Source: Brachyhypopomus gauderio
Taxonomy: Eukaryota; Chordata; Actinopteri; Gymnotiformes; Hypopomidae
DNA length: 64,000 nucleotides
Reading direction: 5' to 3'
NCBI RefSeq assembly: GCF_052324685.1
Contig: NW_027507046.1
Location: 124,001-188,000 of the forward strand
In this document: positions 20,811-32,880 of the stretch, piece after piece
How positions within the stretch are numbered: position 1 is the first letter of the stretch
Layout: each line of letters begins with the position of its first letter
Program-made: the position numbers and the translations under genes
The notes under the pieces: generated by a model
Database searches by the model: none
Told to the model about the DNA's origin: nothing
What the model saw: the letters and a program-made list of their open reading frames with translations, nothing else

Positions 20811-21208
20811 CCTGCGCAGCTACACTTTAGAGGTCGCCAAAAAGTAAACACCAATCACAGTGCTTTTCCATGAGCAATTTACACATCTTTTCAAGCCAGA
20901 TCACATTTTCAGCTACTGTTTCATTTTTCCATGGACCTGTCCTTGATTTGCTCAATAACCACGTGAGACAGTACATCATGCTTTTCATTCCTCTTCGCTT
21001 CTCAGACAAACATGCCATGTAGAGGACAACAATGTTGTACTGTTCTGCATGGGTTGACGTCTAAGGTTCTTCTCTATGGCTCATTGTTGTATGCTTTCAC
21101 AGTCAGCTTGTTTGCAGACTTACCTTTACAAAGGGTCTAAAGAAAGAAGACAGAGGAAGTCTGCAGGCAAGCCAAAGAATGAGAATGTACTCTTTAGTCT
21201 CCAATGTA

Positions 21209-21281
21209 TGACCCAGATGGGACTCGAACCCACAATCCTCAGCTCCGAAGGCTGATGCCTTATCCATTAGACCACTGGGCC
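21209..21281 (-). tRNA. tRNA-Arg(TCG), unit 30
   Basis: C11U wobble form. Confidence 0.88.
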
Positions 21282-21449
21282 ACTTTTGCTTTGCATAGTG
21301 CAGACTTTGAAGGTCTTCTCGACTATAGACTAGTTTTCAAATATATGCTGAAGCCATGCTTCTTTTGCACATAACCATGTTGGCAAGAGCTCAGCGCATA
21401 AGAGCGTGACGTTCGGAGAAAGAAAAGTACTCTCTACATTCCTTGTCTG

Positions 21450-21520
21450 TGCGCCAGCCGGGAATCGAACCTGGTTCACAAGAATGGGAATCTTGCATGA
21501 TACCACTACACCACTGGCAC
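21450..21520 (-). tRNA. tRNA-Gly(CCC), unit 31
   Basis: A51-C63 mismatch form. Confidence 0.82.
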
Positions 21521-21918
21521 CCTGCGCAGCTAAACTTTAGAGGTCGCCAAAAAGTAAACACCAATCACAGTGCTTTTCCATGAACAATTTACACATCTTT
21601 TCAAGCCAGATCACATTTTCAGCTACTGTTTCATTTTTCCATGGACCTGTCCTTGATTTGCTCAATAACCACGTGAGACAGTACATCATGCTTTTCATTC
21701 CTCTTCGCTTCTCAGACAAACATGCCATGTAGAGGTCAACAATGTTGTACTGTTCTGCATGGGTTGACGTCTAAGGTTCTTCTCTATGGCTCATTGTTGT
21801 ATGCTTTCACACTTAGCTTGTTTGCAGACTTACCTTTACAAAGGGTCTAAAGAAAGAAGATAGAGGAAGTCTGCAGGCAAGCCAAAGAATGAGAATGTAC
21901 TGTTTAGTCTCCAATGTA

Positions 21919-21991
21919 TGACCCAGATGGGACTCGAACCCACAATCCTCAGCTCCGAAGGCTGATGCCTTATCCATTAGGCCACTGGGCC
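21919..21991 (-). tRNA. tRNA-Arg(TCG), unit 31
   Basis: Consensus. Confidence 0.95.
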
Positions 21992-22159
21992 ACTTTTGCT
22001 TTGCATAGTGCAGACTTTGAAGGTCTTCTCGACTATAGACTAGTTTTCAAATATATGCTGAAGCCATGCTTCTTTGCCACATAACCATGTTGGCAAGAGC
22101 TCAGCGCATAAGAGCGTGACGTTCGGAGAAAGAAAAGTACTCTCTACATTCCTTGTCTG

Positions 22160-22230
22160 TGCGCCAGCCGGGAATCGAACCTGGTTCACAAGAATGGGAA
22201 TCTTGCATGATACCACTACACCACTGGCAC
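22160..22230 (-). tRNA. tRNA-Gly(CCC), unit 32
   Basis: A51-C63 mismatch form. Confidence 0.82.
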
Positions 22231-22628
22231 CCTGCGCAGCTAAACTTTAGAGGTCGCCAAAAAGTAAACACCAATCACAGTGCTTTTCCATGAGCAATTT
22301 AAACATCTTTTCAAGCCAGATCACATTTTCAGCTACTGTTTCATTTTTCCATGGACCTGTCCTTGATTTGCTCAATAACCACGTGAGACAGTACATCATG
22401 CTTTTCATTCCTCTTCGCTTCTCAGACAAACATGCCATGTAGAGGTCAACAATGTTGTACTGTTCTGCATGGGTTGACGTCTAAGGTTCTTCTCTATGGC
22501 TCATTGTTGTATGCTTTCACACTTAGCTTGTTTGCAGACTTACCTTTACAAAGGGTCTAAAGAAAGAAGATAGAGGAAGTCTGCAGGCAAGCTAAAGAAT
22601 GAGAATGTACTGTTTAGTCTCCAATGTA

Positions 22629-22701
22629 TGACCCAGATGGGACTCGAACCCACAATCCTCAGCTCCGAAGGGTGAAGCCTTATCCATTAGGCCACTGGGC
22701 C
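22629..22701 (-). tRNA. tRNA-Arg(TCG), unit 32
   Basis: A26U, G30C form. Confidence 0.7.
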
Positions 22702-22869
22702 ACTTTTGCTTTGCATAGTGCAGACTTTGAAGGTCTTCTCGACTATAGACTAGTTTTCAAATATATGCTGAAGCCATGCTTCTTTGCCACATAACCATGT
22801 TGGCAAGAGCTCAGCGCATAAGAGCGTGACGTTCGGAGAAAGAAAAGTACTCTCTACATTCCTTGTCTG

Positions 22870-22940
22870 TGCGCCAGCCGGGAATCGAACCCGGTTCACA
22901 AGAATGGGAAACTTGCATGATACCACTACACCACTGGCAC
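22870..22940 (-). tRNA. tRNA-Gly(CCC), unit 33
   Basis: Private A31U faces U39, opening the last anticodon-stem pair. Confidence 0.75.
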
Positions 22941-23338
22941 CCTGCGCAGCTAAACTTTAGAGGTCGCCAAAAAGTAAACACCAATCACAGTGCTTTTCCA
23001 TGAGCAATTTACACATCTTTTCAAGCCAGATCACATTTTCAGCTACTGTTTCATTTTTCCATGGACCTGTCCTTGATTTGCTCAATAACCACGTGAGACA
23101 GTACATCATGCTTTTCATTCCTCTTCGCTTCTCAGACAAACATGCCATGTAGAGGTCAACAATGTTGTACTGTTCTGCATGGGTTGACGTCTAAGGTTCT
23201 TCTCTATGGCTCATTGTTGTATGCTTTCACACTTAGCTTGTTTGCAGACTTACCTTTACAAAGGGTCTAAAGAAAGAAGATAGAGGAAGTCTGCAGGCAA
23301 GCCAAAGAATGAGAATGTACTGTTTAGTCTCCAATGTA

Positions 23339-23411
23339 TGACCCAGATGGGACTCGAACCCACAATCCTCAGCTCCGAAGGCTGATGCCTTATCCATTAG
23401 GCCACTGGGCC
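23339..23411 (-). tRNA. tRNA-Arg(TCG), unit 33
   Basis: Consensus. Confidence 0.95.
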
Positions 23412-23579
23412 ACTTTTGCTTTGCATAGTGCAGACTTTGAAGGTCTTCTCGACTATAGACTAGTTTTCAAATATATGCTGAAGCCATGCTTCTTTTGCAC
23501 ATAACCATGTTGGCAAGAGCTCAGCGCATAAGAGCGTGACGTTCGGAGAAAGAAAAGAACTCTCTACATTCCTTGTCTG

Positions 23580-23650
23580 TGCGCCAGCCGGGAACCGAAC
23601 CCGGTTCACAAGAATGGGAATCTTGCATGATACCACTACACCACTGGCAC
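23580..23650 (-). tRNA. tRNA-Gly(CCC), unit 34
   Basis: A58G form; B box altered. Confidence 0.62.
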
Positions 23651-24048
23651 CCTGCGCAGCTACTCTTTAGAGGTCGCCAAAAAGTAAACACCAATCACAG
23701 TGCTTTTCCATGAGCAATTTACACATCTTTTCAAGCCAGATCACATTTTCAGCTACTGTTTCATTTTTCCATGGACCTGTCCTTGATTTGCTCAATAACC
23801 ACGTGAGACAGTACATCATGCTTTTCATTCCTCTTAGCTTCTCAGACAAGCATGCCATGTAGAGGTCAGCAATGTTGTACTGTTCTGCATGGGTTGACGT
23901 CTAAGGTTCTTCTCTATGGCTCATTGTTGTATGCTTTCACACTCAGCTTGTTTGCAGACTTACCTTTACAAAGGGTCTAAAGAAAGAAGATAGAGGAAGT
24001 CTGCAGGCAAGCCAAAGAATGAGAATGTACTGTTTAGTCTCCAATGTA

Positions 24049-24121
24049 TGACCCAGATGGGACTCGAACCCACAATCCTCAGCTCCGAAGGCTGATGCCT
24101 TATCCATTAGGCCACTGGGCT
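24049..24121 (-). tRNA. tRNA-Arg(TCG), unit 34
   Basis: Private G1A leaves A1 against C72 at the end of the acceptor stem. Confidence 0.75.
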
Positions 24122-24289
24122 ACTTTTGCTTTGCATAGTGCAGACTTTGAAGGTCTTCTCGACTATAGACTAGTTTTCAAATATATGCTGAAGCCATGCT
24201 TCTTTGCCACATAACCATGTTGGCAAGAGCTCAGCGCATAAGAGCGTGACGTTCGGAGAAAGAAAAGTACTCTCTACATTCCTTGTCTG

Positions 24290-24360
24290 TGCGCCAGCCG
24301 GGAATCGAACCCGGTTCACAAGAATGGGAATCTTGCATGATACCACTACACCACTGGCAC
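24290..24360 (-). tRNA. tRNA-Gly(CCC), unit 35
   Basis: Consensus. Confidence 0.95.
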
Positions 24361-24758
24361 CCTGCGCAGCTAAACTTTAGAGGTCGCCAAAAAGTAAACA
24401 CCAATCACAGTGCTTTTCCATGAGCAATTTACACATCTTTTCAAGCCAGATCACATTTTCAGCTACTGTTTCATTTTTCCATGGACCTGTCCTTGATTTG
24501 CTCAATAACCACGTGAGACAGTACATCATGCTTTTCATTCCTCTTAGCTTCTCAGACAAGCATGCCATGTAGAGGTCAGCAATGTTGTACTGTTCTGCAT
24601 GGGTTGACGTCTAAGGTTCTTCTCTATGGCTCATTGTTGTATGCTTTCACACTGAGCTTGTTTGCAGACTTACCTTTACAAAGGGTCTAAAGAAAGAAGA
24701 TAGAGGAAGTCTGCAGGCAAGCCAAAGAATGAGAATGTACTGTTTAGTCTCCAATGTA

Positions 24759-24831
24759 TGACCCAGATGGGACTCGAACCCACAATCCTCAGCTCCGAAG
24801 GCTGATGCCTTATCCATTAGGCCACTGGGCC
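24759..24831 (-). tRNA. tRNA-Arg(TCG), unit 35
   Basis: Consensus. Confidence 0.95.
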
Positions 24832-24999
24832 ACTTTTGCTTTGCATAGTGCAGACTTTGAAGGTCTTCTCGACTATAGACTAGTTTTCAAATATATGCTG
24901 AAGCCATGCTTCTTTGCCACATAACCATGTTGGCAAGAGCTCAGCGCATAAGAGCGTGACGTTCGGAGAAAGAAAAGTACTCTCTACATTCCTTGTCTG

Positions 25000-25070
25000 T
25001 GCGCCAGCCGGGAATCGAACCCGGTTCACAAGAATGGGAATCTTGCATGATACCACTACACCACTGGCAC
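25000..25070 (-). tRNA. tRNA-Gly(CCC), unit 36
   Basis: Consensus; unit looks like a copy of unit 35. Confidence 0.95.
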
Positions 25071-25468
25071 CCTGCGCAGCTAAACTTTAGAGGTCGCCAA
25101 AAAGTAAACACCAATCACAGTGCTTTTCCATGAGCAATTTACACATCTTTTCAAGCCAGATCACATTTTCAGCTACTGTTTCATTTTTCCATGGACCTGT
25201 CCTTGATTTGCTCAATAACCACGTGAGACAGTACATCATGCTTTTCATTCCTCTTAGCTTCTCAGACAAGCATGCCATGTAGAGGTCAGCAATGTTGTAC
25301 TGTTCTGCATGGGTTGACGTCTAAGGTTCTTCTCTATGGCTCATTGTTGTATGCTTTCACACTGAGCTTGTTTGCAGACTTACCTTTACAAAGGGTCTAA
25401 AGAAAGAAGATAGAGGAAGTCTGCAGGCAAGCCAAAGAATGAGAATGTACTGTTTAGTCTCCAATGTA

Positions 25469-25541
25469 TGACCCAGATGGGACTCGAACCCACAATCCTC
25501 AGCTCCGAAGGCTGATGCCTTATCCATTAGGCCACTGGGCC
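25469..25541 (-). tRNA. tRNA-Arg(TCG), unit 36
   Basis: Consensus. Confidence 0.95.
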
Positions 25542-25709
25542 ACTTTTGCTTTGCATAGTGCAGACTTTGAAGGTCTTCTCGACTATAGACTAGTTTTCAA
25601 ATATATGCTGAAGCCATGCTTCTTTGCCACATAACCATGTTGGCAAGAGCTCAGCGCATAAGAGCGTGACGTTCGGAGAAAGAAAAGTACTCTCTACATT
25701 CCTTGTCTG

Positions 25710-25780
25710 TGCGCCAGCCGGGAATCGAACCCGGTTCACAAGAATGGGAATCTTGCATGATACCACTACACCACTGGCAC
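25710..25780 (-). tRNA. tRNA-Gly(CCC), unit 37
   Basis: Consensus. Confidence 0.95.
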
Positions 25781-26178
25781 CCTGCGCAGCTAAACTTTAG
25801 AGGTCGCCAAAAAGTAAACACCAATCACAGTGCTTTTCCATGAGCAATTTACACATCTTTTCAAGCCAGATCACATTTTCAGCTACTGTTTCATTTTTCC
25901 ATGGACCTGTCCTTGATTTGCTCAATAACCACGTGAGACAGTACATCATGCTTTTCATTCCTCTTCGCTTCTCAGACAAACATGCCATGTAGAGGTCAAC
26001 AATGTTGTACTGTTCTGCATGGGTTGACGTCTAAGGTTCTTCTCTATGGCTCATTGTTGTATGCTTTCACACTTAGCTTGTTTGCAGACTTACCTTTACA
26101 AAGGGTCTAAAGAAAGAAGATAGAGGAAGTCTGCAGGCAAGCCAAAGAATGAGAATGTACTGTTTAGTCTCCAATGTA

Positions 26179-26251
26179 TGACCCAGATGGGACTCGAACC
26201 CACAATCCTCAGCTCCGAAGGCTGATGCCTTATCCATTAGGCCATTGGGCC
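26179..26251 (-). tRNA. tRNA-Arg(TCG), unit 37
   Basis: Private G7A faces C66 at the base of the acceptor stem. Confidence 0.75.
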
Positions 26252-26419
26252 ACTTTTGCTTTGCATAGTGCAGACTTTGAAGGTCTTCTCGACTATAGAC
26301 TAGTTTTCAAATATATGCTGAAGCCATGCTTCTTTGCCACATAACCATGTTGGCAAGAGCTCAGCGCATAAGAGCGTGACGTTCGGAGAAAGAAAAGTAC
26401 TCTCTACATTCCTTGTCTG

Positions 26420-26490
26420 TGCGCCAGCCGGGAATCGAACCTGGTTCACAAGAATGGGAATCTTGCATGATACCACTACACCACTGGCAC
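26420..26490 (-). tRNA. tRNA-Gly(CCC), unit 38
   Basis: A51-C63 mismatch form. Confidence 0.82.
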
Positions 26491-26888
26491 CCTGCGCAGC
26501 TAAACTTTAGAGGTCGCCAAAAAGTAAACACCAATCACAGTGCTTTTCCATGAGCAATTTACACATCTTTTCAAGCCAGATCACATTTTCAGCTACTGTT
26601 TCATTTTTCCATGGACCTGTCCTTGATTTGCTCAATAACCACGTGAGACAGTACATCATGCTTTTCATTCCTCTTCGCTTCTCAGACAAACATGCCATGT
26701 AGAGGTCAACAATGTTGTACTGTTCTGCATGGGTTGACGTCTAAGGTTCTTCTCTATGGCTCATTGTTGTATGCTTTCACACTTAGCTTGTTTGCAGACT
26801 TACCTTTACAAAGGGTCTAAAGAAAGAAGATAGAGGAAGTCTGCAGGCAAGCCAAAGAATGAGAATGTACTGTTTAGTCTCCAATGTA

Positions 26889-26961
26889 TGACCCAGATGG
26901 GACTCGAACCCACAATCCTCAGCTCCGAAGGCTGATGCCTTATCCATTAGGCCACTGGGCC
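26889..26961 (-). tRNA. tRNA-Arg(TCG), unit 38
   Basis: Consensus. Confidence 0.95.
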
Positions 26962-27129
26962 ACTTTTGCTTTGCATAGTGCAGACTTTGAAGGTCTTCTC
27001 GACTATAGACTAGTTTTCAAATATATGCTGAAGCCATGCTTCTTTTGCACATAACCATGTTGGCAAGAGCTCAGCGCATAAGAGCGTGACGTTCGGAGAA
27101 AGAAAAGAACTCTCTACATTCCTTGTCTG

Positions 27130-27200
27130 TGCGCCAGCCGGGAACCGAACCCGGTTCACAAGAATGGGAATCTTGCATGATACCACTACACCACTGGCAC
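27130..27200 (-). tRNA. tRNA-Gly(CCC), unit 39
   Basis: A58G form; B box altered. Confidence 0.62.
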
Positions 27201-27598
27201 CCTGCGCAGCTACTCTTTAGAGGTCGCCAAAAAGTAAACACCAATCACAGTGCTTTTCCATGAGCAATTTACACATCTTTTCAAGCCAGATCACATTTTC
27301 AGCTACTGTTTCATTTTTCCATGGACCTGTCCTTGATTTGCTCAATAACCACGTGAGACAGTACATCATGCTTTTCATTCCTCTTAGCTTCTCAGACAAG
27401 CATGCCATGTAGAGGTCAGCAATGTTGTACTGTTCTGCATGGGTTGACGTCTAAGGTTCTTCTCTATGGCTCATTGTTGTATGCTTTCACACTGAGCTTG
27501 TTTGCAGACTTACCTTTACAAAGGGTCTAAAGAAAGAAGATAGAGGAAGTCTGCAGGCAAGCCAAAGAATGAGAATGTACTGTTTAGTCTCCAATGTA

Positions 27599-27671
27599 TG
27601 ACCCAGATGGGACTCGAACCCACAATCCTCAGCTCCGAAGGCTGATGCCTTATCCATTAGGCCACTGGGCC
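27599..27671 (-). tRNA. tRNA-Arg(TCG), unit 39
   Basis: Consensus. Confidence 0.95.
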
Positions 27672-27839
27672 ACTTTTGCTTTGCATAGTGCAGACTTTGA
27701 AGGTCTTCTCGACTATAGACTAGTTTTCAAATATATGCTGAAGCCATGCTTCTTTGCCACATAACCATGTTGGCAAGAGCTCAGCGCATAAGAGCGTGAC
27801 GTTCGGAGAAAGAAAAGTACTCTCTACATTCCTTGTCTG

Positions 27840-27910
27840 TGCGCCAGCCGGGAATCGAACCCGGTTCACAAGAATGGGAATCTTGCATGATACCACTACA
27901 CCACTGGCAC
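27840..27910 (-). tRNA. tRNA-Gly(CCC), unit 40
   Basis: Consensus. Confidence 0.95.
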
Positions 27911-28308
27911 CCTGCGCAGCTAAACTTTAGAGGTCGCCAAAAAGTAAACACCAATCACAGTGCTTTTCCATGAGCAATTTACACATCTTTTCAAGCCAGA
28001 TCACATTTTCAGCTACTGTTTCATTTTTCCATGGACCTGTCCTTGATTTGCTCAATAACCACGTGAGACAGTACATCATGCTTTTCATTCCTCTTCGCTT
28101 CTCAGACAAACATGCCATGTAGAGGTCAACAATGTTGTACTGTTCTGCATGGGTTGACGTCTAAGGTTCTTCTCTATGGCTCATTGTTGTATGCTTTCAC
28201 ACTTAGCTTGTTTGCAGACTTACCTTTACAAAGGGTCTAAAGAAAGAAGATAGAGGAAGTCTGCAGGCAAGCCAAAGAATGAGAATGTACTGTTTAGTCT
28301 CCAATGTA

Positions 28309-28381
28309 TGACCCAGATGGGACTCGAACCCACAATCCTCAGCTCCGAAGGCTGATGCCTTATCCATTAGGCCACTGGGCC
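28309..28381 (-). tRNA. tRNA-Arg(TCG), unit 40
   Basis: Consensus. Confidence 0.95.
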
Positions 28382-28549
28382 ACTTTTGCTTTGCATAGTG
28401 CAGACTTTGAAGGTCTTCTCGACTATAGACTAGTTTTCAAATATATGCTGAAGCCATGCTTCTTTGCCACATAACCATGTTGGCAAGAGCTCAGCGCATA
28501 AGAGCGTGACGTTCGGAGAAAGAAAAGTACTCTCTACATTCCTTGTCTG

Positions 28550-28620
28550 TGCGCCAGCCGGGAATCGAACCCGGTTCACAAGAATGGGAATCTTGCATGA
28601 TACCACTACACCACTGGCAC
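28550..28620 (-). tRNA. tRNA-Gly(CCC), unit 41
   Basis: Consensus. Confidence 0.95.
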
Positions 28621-29018
28621 CCTGCGCAGCTAAACTTTAGAGGTCGCCAAAAAGTAAACACCAATCACAGTGCTTTTCCATGAGCAATTTACACATCTTT
28701 TCAAGCCAGATCACATTTTCAGCTACTGTTTCATTTTTCCATGGACCTGTCCTTGATTTGCTCAATAACCACGTGAGACAGTACATCATGCTTTTCATTC
28801 CTCTTCGCTTCTCAGACAAACATGCCATGTAGAGGTCAACAATGTTGTACTGTTCTGCATGGGTTGACGTCTAAGGTTCTTCTCTATGGCTCATTGTTGT
28901 ATGCTTTCACACTTAGCTTGTTTGCAGACTTACCTTTACAAAGGGTCTAAAGAAAGAAGATAGAGGAAGTCTGCAGGCAAGCCAAAGAATGAGAATGTAC
29001 TGTTTAGTCTCCAATGTA

Positions 29019-29091
29019 TGACCCAGATGGGACTCGAACCCACAATCCTCAGCTCCGAAGGCTGATGCCTTATCCATTAGGCCACTGGGCC
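29019..29091 (-). tRNA. tRNA-Arg(TCG), unit 41
   Basis: Consensus. Confidence 0.95.
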
Positions 29092-29259
29092 ACTTTTGCT
29101 TTGCATAGTGCAGACTTTGAAGGTCTTCTCGACTATAGACTAGTTTTCAAATATATGCTGAAGCCATGCTTCTTTGCCACATAACCATGTTGGCAAGAGC
29201 TCAGCGCATAAGAGCGTGACGTTCGGAGAAAGAAAAGTACTCTCTACATTCCTTGTCTG

Positions 29260-29330
29260 TGCGCCAGCCGGGAATCGAACCTGGTTCACAAGAATGGGAA
29301 TCTTGCATGATACCACTACACCACTGGCAC
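29260..29330 (-). tRNA. tRNA-Gly(CCC), unit 42
   Basis: A51-C63 mismatch form. Confidence 0.82.
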
Positions 29331-29728
29331 CCTGCGCAGCTAAACTTTAGAGGTCGCCAAAAAGTAAACACCAATCACAGTGCTTTTCCATGAGCAATTT
29401 ACACATCTTTTCAAGCCAGATCACATTTTCAGCTACTGTTTCATTTTTCCATGGACCTGTCCTTGATTTGCTCAATAACCACGTGAGACAGTACATCATG
29501 CTTTTCATTCCTCTTCGCTTCTCAGACAAACATGCCATGTAGAGGTCAACAATGTTGTACTGTTCTGCATGGGTTGACGTCTAAGGTTCTTCTCTATGGC
29601 TCATTGTTGTATGCTTTCACACTTAGCTTGTTTGCAGACTTACCTTTACAAAGGGTCTAAAGAAAGAAGATAGAGGAAGTCTGCAGGCAAGCCAAAGAAT
29701 GAGAATGTACTGTTTAGTCTCCAATGTA

Positions 29729-29801
29729 TGACCCAGATGGGACTCGAACCCACAATCCTCAGCTCCGAAGGCTGATGCCTTATCCATTAGGCCACTGGGC
29801 C
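29729..29801 (-). tRNA. tRNA-Arg(TCG), unit 42
   Basis: Consensus. Confidence 0.95.
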
Positions 29802-29969
29802 ACTTTTGCTTTGCATAGTGCAGACTTTGAAGGTCTTCTCGACTATAGACTAGTTTTCAAATATATGCTGAAGCCATGCTTCTTTTGCACATAACCATGT
29901 TGGCAAGAGCTCAGCGCATAAGAGCGTGACGTTCGGAGAAAGAAAAGAACTCTCTACATTCCTTGTCTG

Positions 29970-30040
29970 TGCGCCAGCCGGGAACCGAACCCGGTTCACA
30001 AGAATGGGAATCTTGCATGATACCACTACACCACTGGCAC
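29970..30040 (-). tRNA. tRNA-Gly(CCC), unit 43
   Basis: A58G form; B box altered. Confidence 0.62.
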
Positions 30041-30438
30041 CCTGCGCAGCTACTCTTTAGAGGTCGCCAAAAAGTAAACACCAATCACAGTGCTTTTCCA
30101 TGAGCAATTTACACATCTTTTCAAGCCAGATCACATTTTCAGCTACTGTTTCATTTTTCCATGGACCTGTCCTTGATTTGCTCAATAACCACGTGAGACA
30201 GTACATCATGCTTTTCATTCCTCTTAGCTTCTCAGACAAGCATGCCATGTAGAGGTCAGCAATGTTGTACTGTTCTGCATGGGTTGACGTCTAAGGTTCT
30301 TCTCTATGGCTCATTGTTGTATGCTTTCACACTGAGCTTGTTTGCAGACTTACCTTTACAAAGGGTCTAAAGAAAGAAGATAGAGGAAGTCTGCAGGCAA
30401 GCCAAAGAATGAGAATGTACTGTTTAGTCTCCAATGTA

Positions 30439-30511
30439 TGACCCAGATGGGACTCGAACCCACAATCCTCAGCTCCGAAGGCTGATGCCTTATCCATTAG
30501 GCCACTGGGCC
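30439..30511 (-). tRNA. tRNA-Arg(TCG), unit 43
   Basis: Consensus. Confidence 0.95.
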
Positions 30512-30679
30512 ACTTTTGCTTTGCATAGTGCAGACTTTGAAGGTCTTCTCGACTATAGACTAGTTTTCAAATATATGCTGAAGCCATGCTTCTTTGCCAC
30601 ATAACCATGTTGGCAAGAGCTCAGCGCATAAGAGCGTGACGTTCGGAGAAAGAAAAGTACTCTCTACATTCCTTGTCTG

Positions 30680-30750
30680 TGCGCCAGCCGGGAATCGAAC
30701 CCGGTTCACAAGAATGGGAATCTTGCATGATACCACTACACCACTGGCAC
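30680..30750 (-). tRNA. tRNA-Gly(CCC), unit 44
   Basis: Consensus. Confidence 0.95.
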
Positions 30751-31148
30751 CCTGCGCAGCTAAACTTTAGAGGTCGCCAAAAAGTAAACACCAATCACAG
30801 TGCTTTTCCATGAGCAATTTACACATCTTTTCAAGCCAGATCACATTTTCAGCTACTGTTTCATTTTTCCATGGACCTGTCCTTGATTTGCTCAATAACC
30901 ACGTGAGACAGTACATCATGCTTTTCATTCCTCTTAGCTTCTCAGACAAGCATGCCATGTAGAGGTCAGCAATGTTGTACTGTTCTGCATGGGTTGACGT
31001 CTAAGGTTCTTCTCTATGGCTCATTGTTGTATGCTTTCACACTGAGCTTGTTTGCAGACTTACCTTTACAAAGGGTCTAAAGAAAGAAGATAGAGGAAGT
31101 CTGCAGGCAAGCCAAAGAATGAGAATGTACTGTTTAGTCTCCAATGTA

Positions 31149-31221
31149 TGACCCAGATGGGACTCGAACCCACAATCCTCAGCTCCGAAGGCTGATGCCT
31201 TATCCATTAGGCCACTGGGCC
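31149..31221 (-). tRNA. tRNA-Arg(TCG), unit 44
   Basis: Consensus. Confidence 0.95.
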
Positions 31222-31389
31222 ACTTTTGCTTTGCATAGTGCAGACTTTGAAGGTCTTCTCGACTATAGACTAGTTTTCAAATATATGCTGAAGCCATGCT
31301 TCTTTTGCACATAACCATGTTGGCAAGAGCTCAGCGCATAAGAGCGTGACGTTCGGAGAAAGAAAAGTACTCTCTACATTCCTTGTCTG

Positions 31390-31460
31390 TGCGCCAGCTG
31401 GGAATCGAACCCGGTTCACAAGAATGGGAATCTTGCATGATACCACTACACCACTGGCAC
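31390..31460 (-). tRNA. tRNA-Gly(CCC), unit 45
   Basis: Private G64A faces C50 in the T stem, a CpG transition. Confidence 0.78.
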
Positions 31461-31858
31461 CCTGCGCAGCTACACTTTAGAGGTCGCCAAAAAGTAAACA
31501 CCAATCACAGTGCTTTTCCATGAGCAATTTACACATCTTTTCAAGCCAGCTCACATTTTCAGCTACTGTTTCATTTTTCCATGGACCTGTCCTTGATTTG
31601 CTCAATAACCACGTGAGACAGTACATCATGCTTTTCATTCCTCTTCGCTTCTCAGACAAACATGCCATGTAGAGGTCAACAATGTTGTACTGTTCTGCAT
31701 GGGTTGACGTCTAAGGTTCTTCTCTATGGCTCATTGTTGTATGCTTTCACACTTAGCTTGTTTGCAGACTTACCTTTACAAAGGGTCTAAAGAAAGAAGA
31801 TAGAGGAAGTCTGCAGGCAAGCCAAAGAATGAGAATGTACTGTTTAGTCTCCAATGTA

Positions 31859-31931
31859 TGACCCAGATGGGACTCGAACCCACAATCCTCAGCTCCGAAG
31901 GCTGATGCCTTATCCATTAGGCCACTGGGCC
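31859..31931 (-). tRNA. tRNA-Arg(TCG), unit 45
   Basis: Consensus. Confidence 0.95.
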
Positions 31932-32099
31932 ACTTTTGCTTTGCATAGTGCAGACTTTGAAGGTCTTCTCGACTATAGACTAGTTTTCAAATATATGCTG
32001 AAGCCATGCTTCTTTTGCACATAACCATGTTGGCAAGAGCTCAGCGCATAAGAGCGTGACGTTCGGAGAAAGAAAAGAACTCTCTACATTCCTTGTCTG

Positions 32100-32170
32100 T
32101 GCGCCAGCCGGGAATCGAACCCGGTTCACAAGAATGGGAATCTTGCATGATACCACTACACCACTGGCAC
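32100..32170 (-). tRNA. tRNA-Gly(CCC), unit 46
   Basis: Consensus. Confidence 0.95.
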
Positions 32171-32568
32171 CCTGCGCAGCTACTCTTTAGAGGTCGCCAA
32201 AAAGTAAACACCAATCACAGTGCTTTTCCATGAGCAATTTACACATCTTTTCAAGCCAGATCACATTTTCAGCTACTGTTTCATTTTTCCATGGACCTGT
32301 CCTTGATTTGCTCAATAACCACGTGAGACAGTACATCATGCTTTTCATTCCTCTTAGCTTCTCAGACAAGCATGCCATGTAGAGGTCAGCAATGTTGTAC
32401 TGTTCTGCATGGGTTGACGTCTAAGGTTCTTCTCTATGGCTCATTGTTGTATGCTTTCACACTTAGCTTGTTTGCAGACTTACCTTTACAAAGGGTCTAA
32501 AGAAAGAAGATAGAGGAAGTCTGCAGGCAAGCCAAAGAATGAGAATGTACTGTTTAGTCTCCAATGTA

Positions 32569-32641
32569 TGACCCAGATGGGACTCGAACCCACAATCCTC
32601 AGCTCCGAAGGCTGATGCCTTATCCATTAGGCCACTGGGCC
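32569..32641 (-). tRNA. tRNA-Arg(TCG), unit 46
   Basis: Consensus. Confidence 0.95.
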
Positions 32642-32809
32642 ACTTTTGCTTTGCATAGTGCAGACTTTGAAGGTCTTCTCGACTATAGACTAGTTTTCAA
32701 ATATATGCTGAAGCCATGCTTCTTTTGCACATAACCATGTTGGCAAGAGCTCAGCGCATAAGAGCGTGACGTTCGGAGAAAGAAAAGAACTCTCTACATT
32801 CCTTGTCTG

Positions 32810-32880
32810 TGCGCCAGCCGGGAATCGAACCCGGTTCACAAGAATGGGAATCTTGCATGATACCACTACACCACTGGCAC
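32810..32880 (-). tRNA. tRNA-Gly(CCC), unit 47
   Basis: Consensus. Confidence 0.95.

Larger units (their letters stand above)
18459..21298. repeat. Four-unit block recurring 33 units away
   Basis: Units 27-30 share marks with units 60-63 (41889-44728) and 66-69: TTAGCTTTAC with GACAGAGG, CAGACAAGC, then a unit with CTATAGTCTAG, CCATGTCTGT and TCATGCATGA. The offset is 23,430 bp. Confidence 0.85.
14909..24138. repeat. Block of units 22-26 repeated as units 31-34
   Basis: Private marks recur in order: TGAACAATTT (units 22, 31), GGTGAAGCC in tRNA-Arg (24, 32), the A58G Gly gene (26, 34). The offset drops from 9 units to 8 inside the block, so one unit was gained or lost. Confidence 0.8.
25559..30528. 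repeat. Four-unit higher-order repeat, units 37-39 and 41-43
   Basis: A consensus Gly unit, an A51 Gly unit and an A58G Gly unit recur in the same order 2,840 bp apart, with matching open-frame and spacer marks. Confidence 0.75.
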
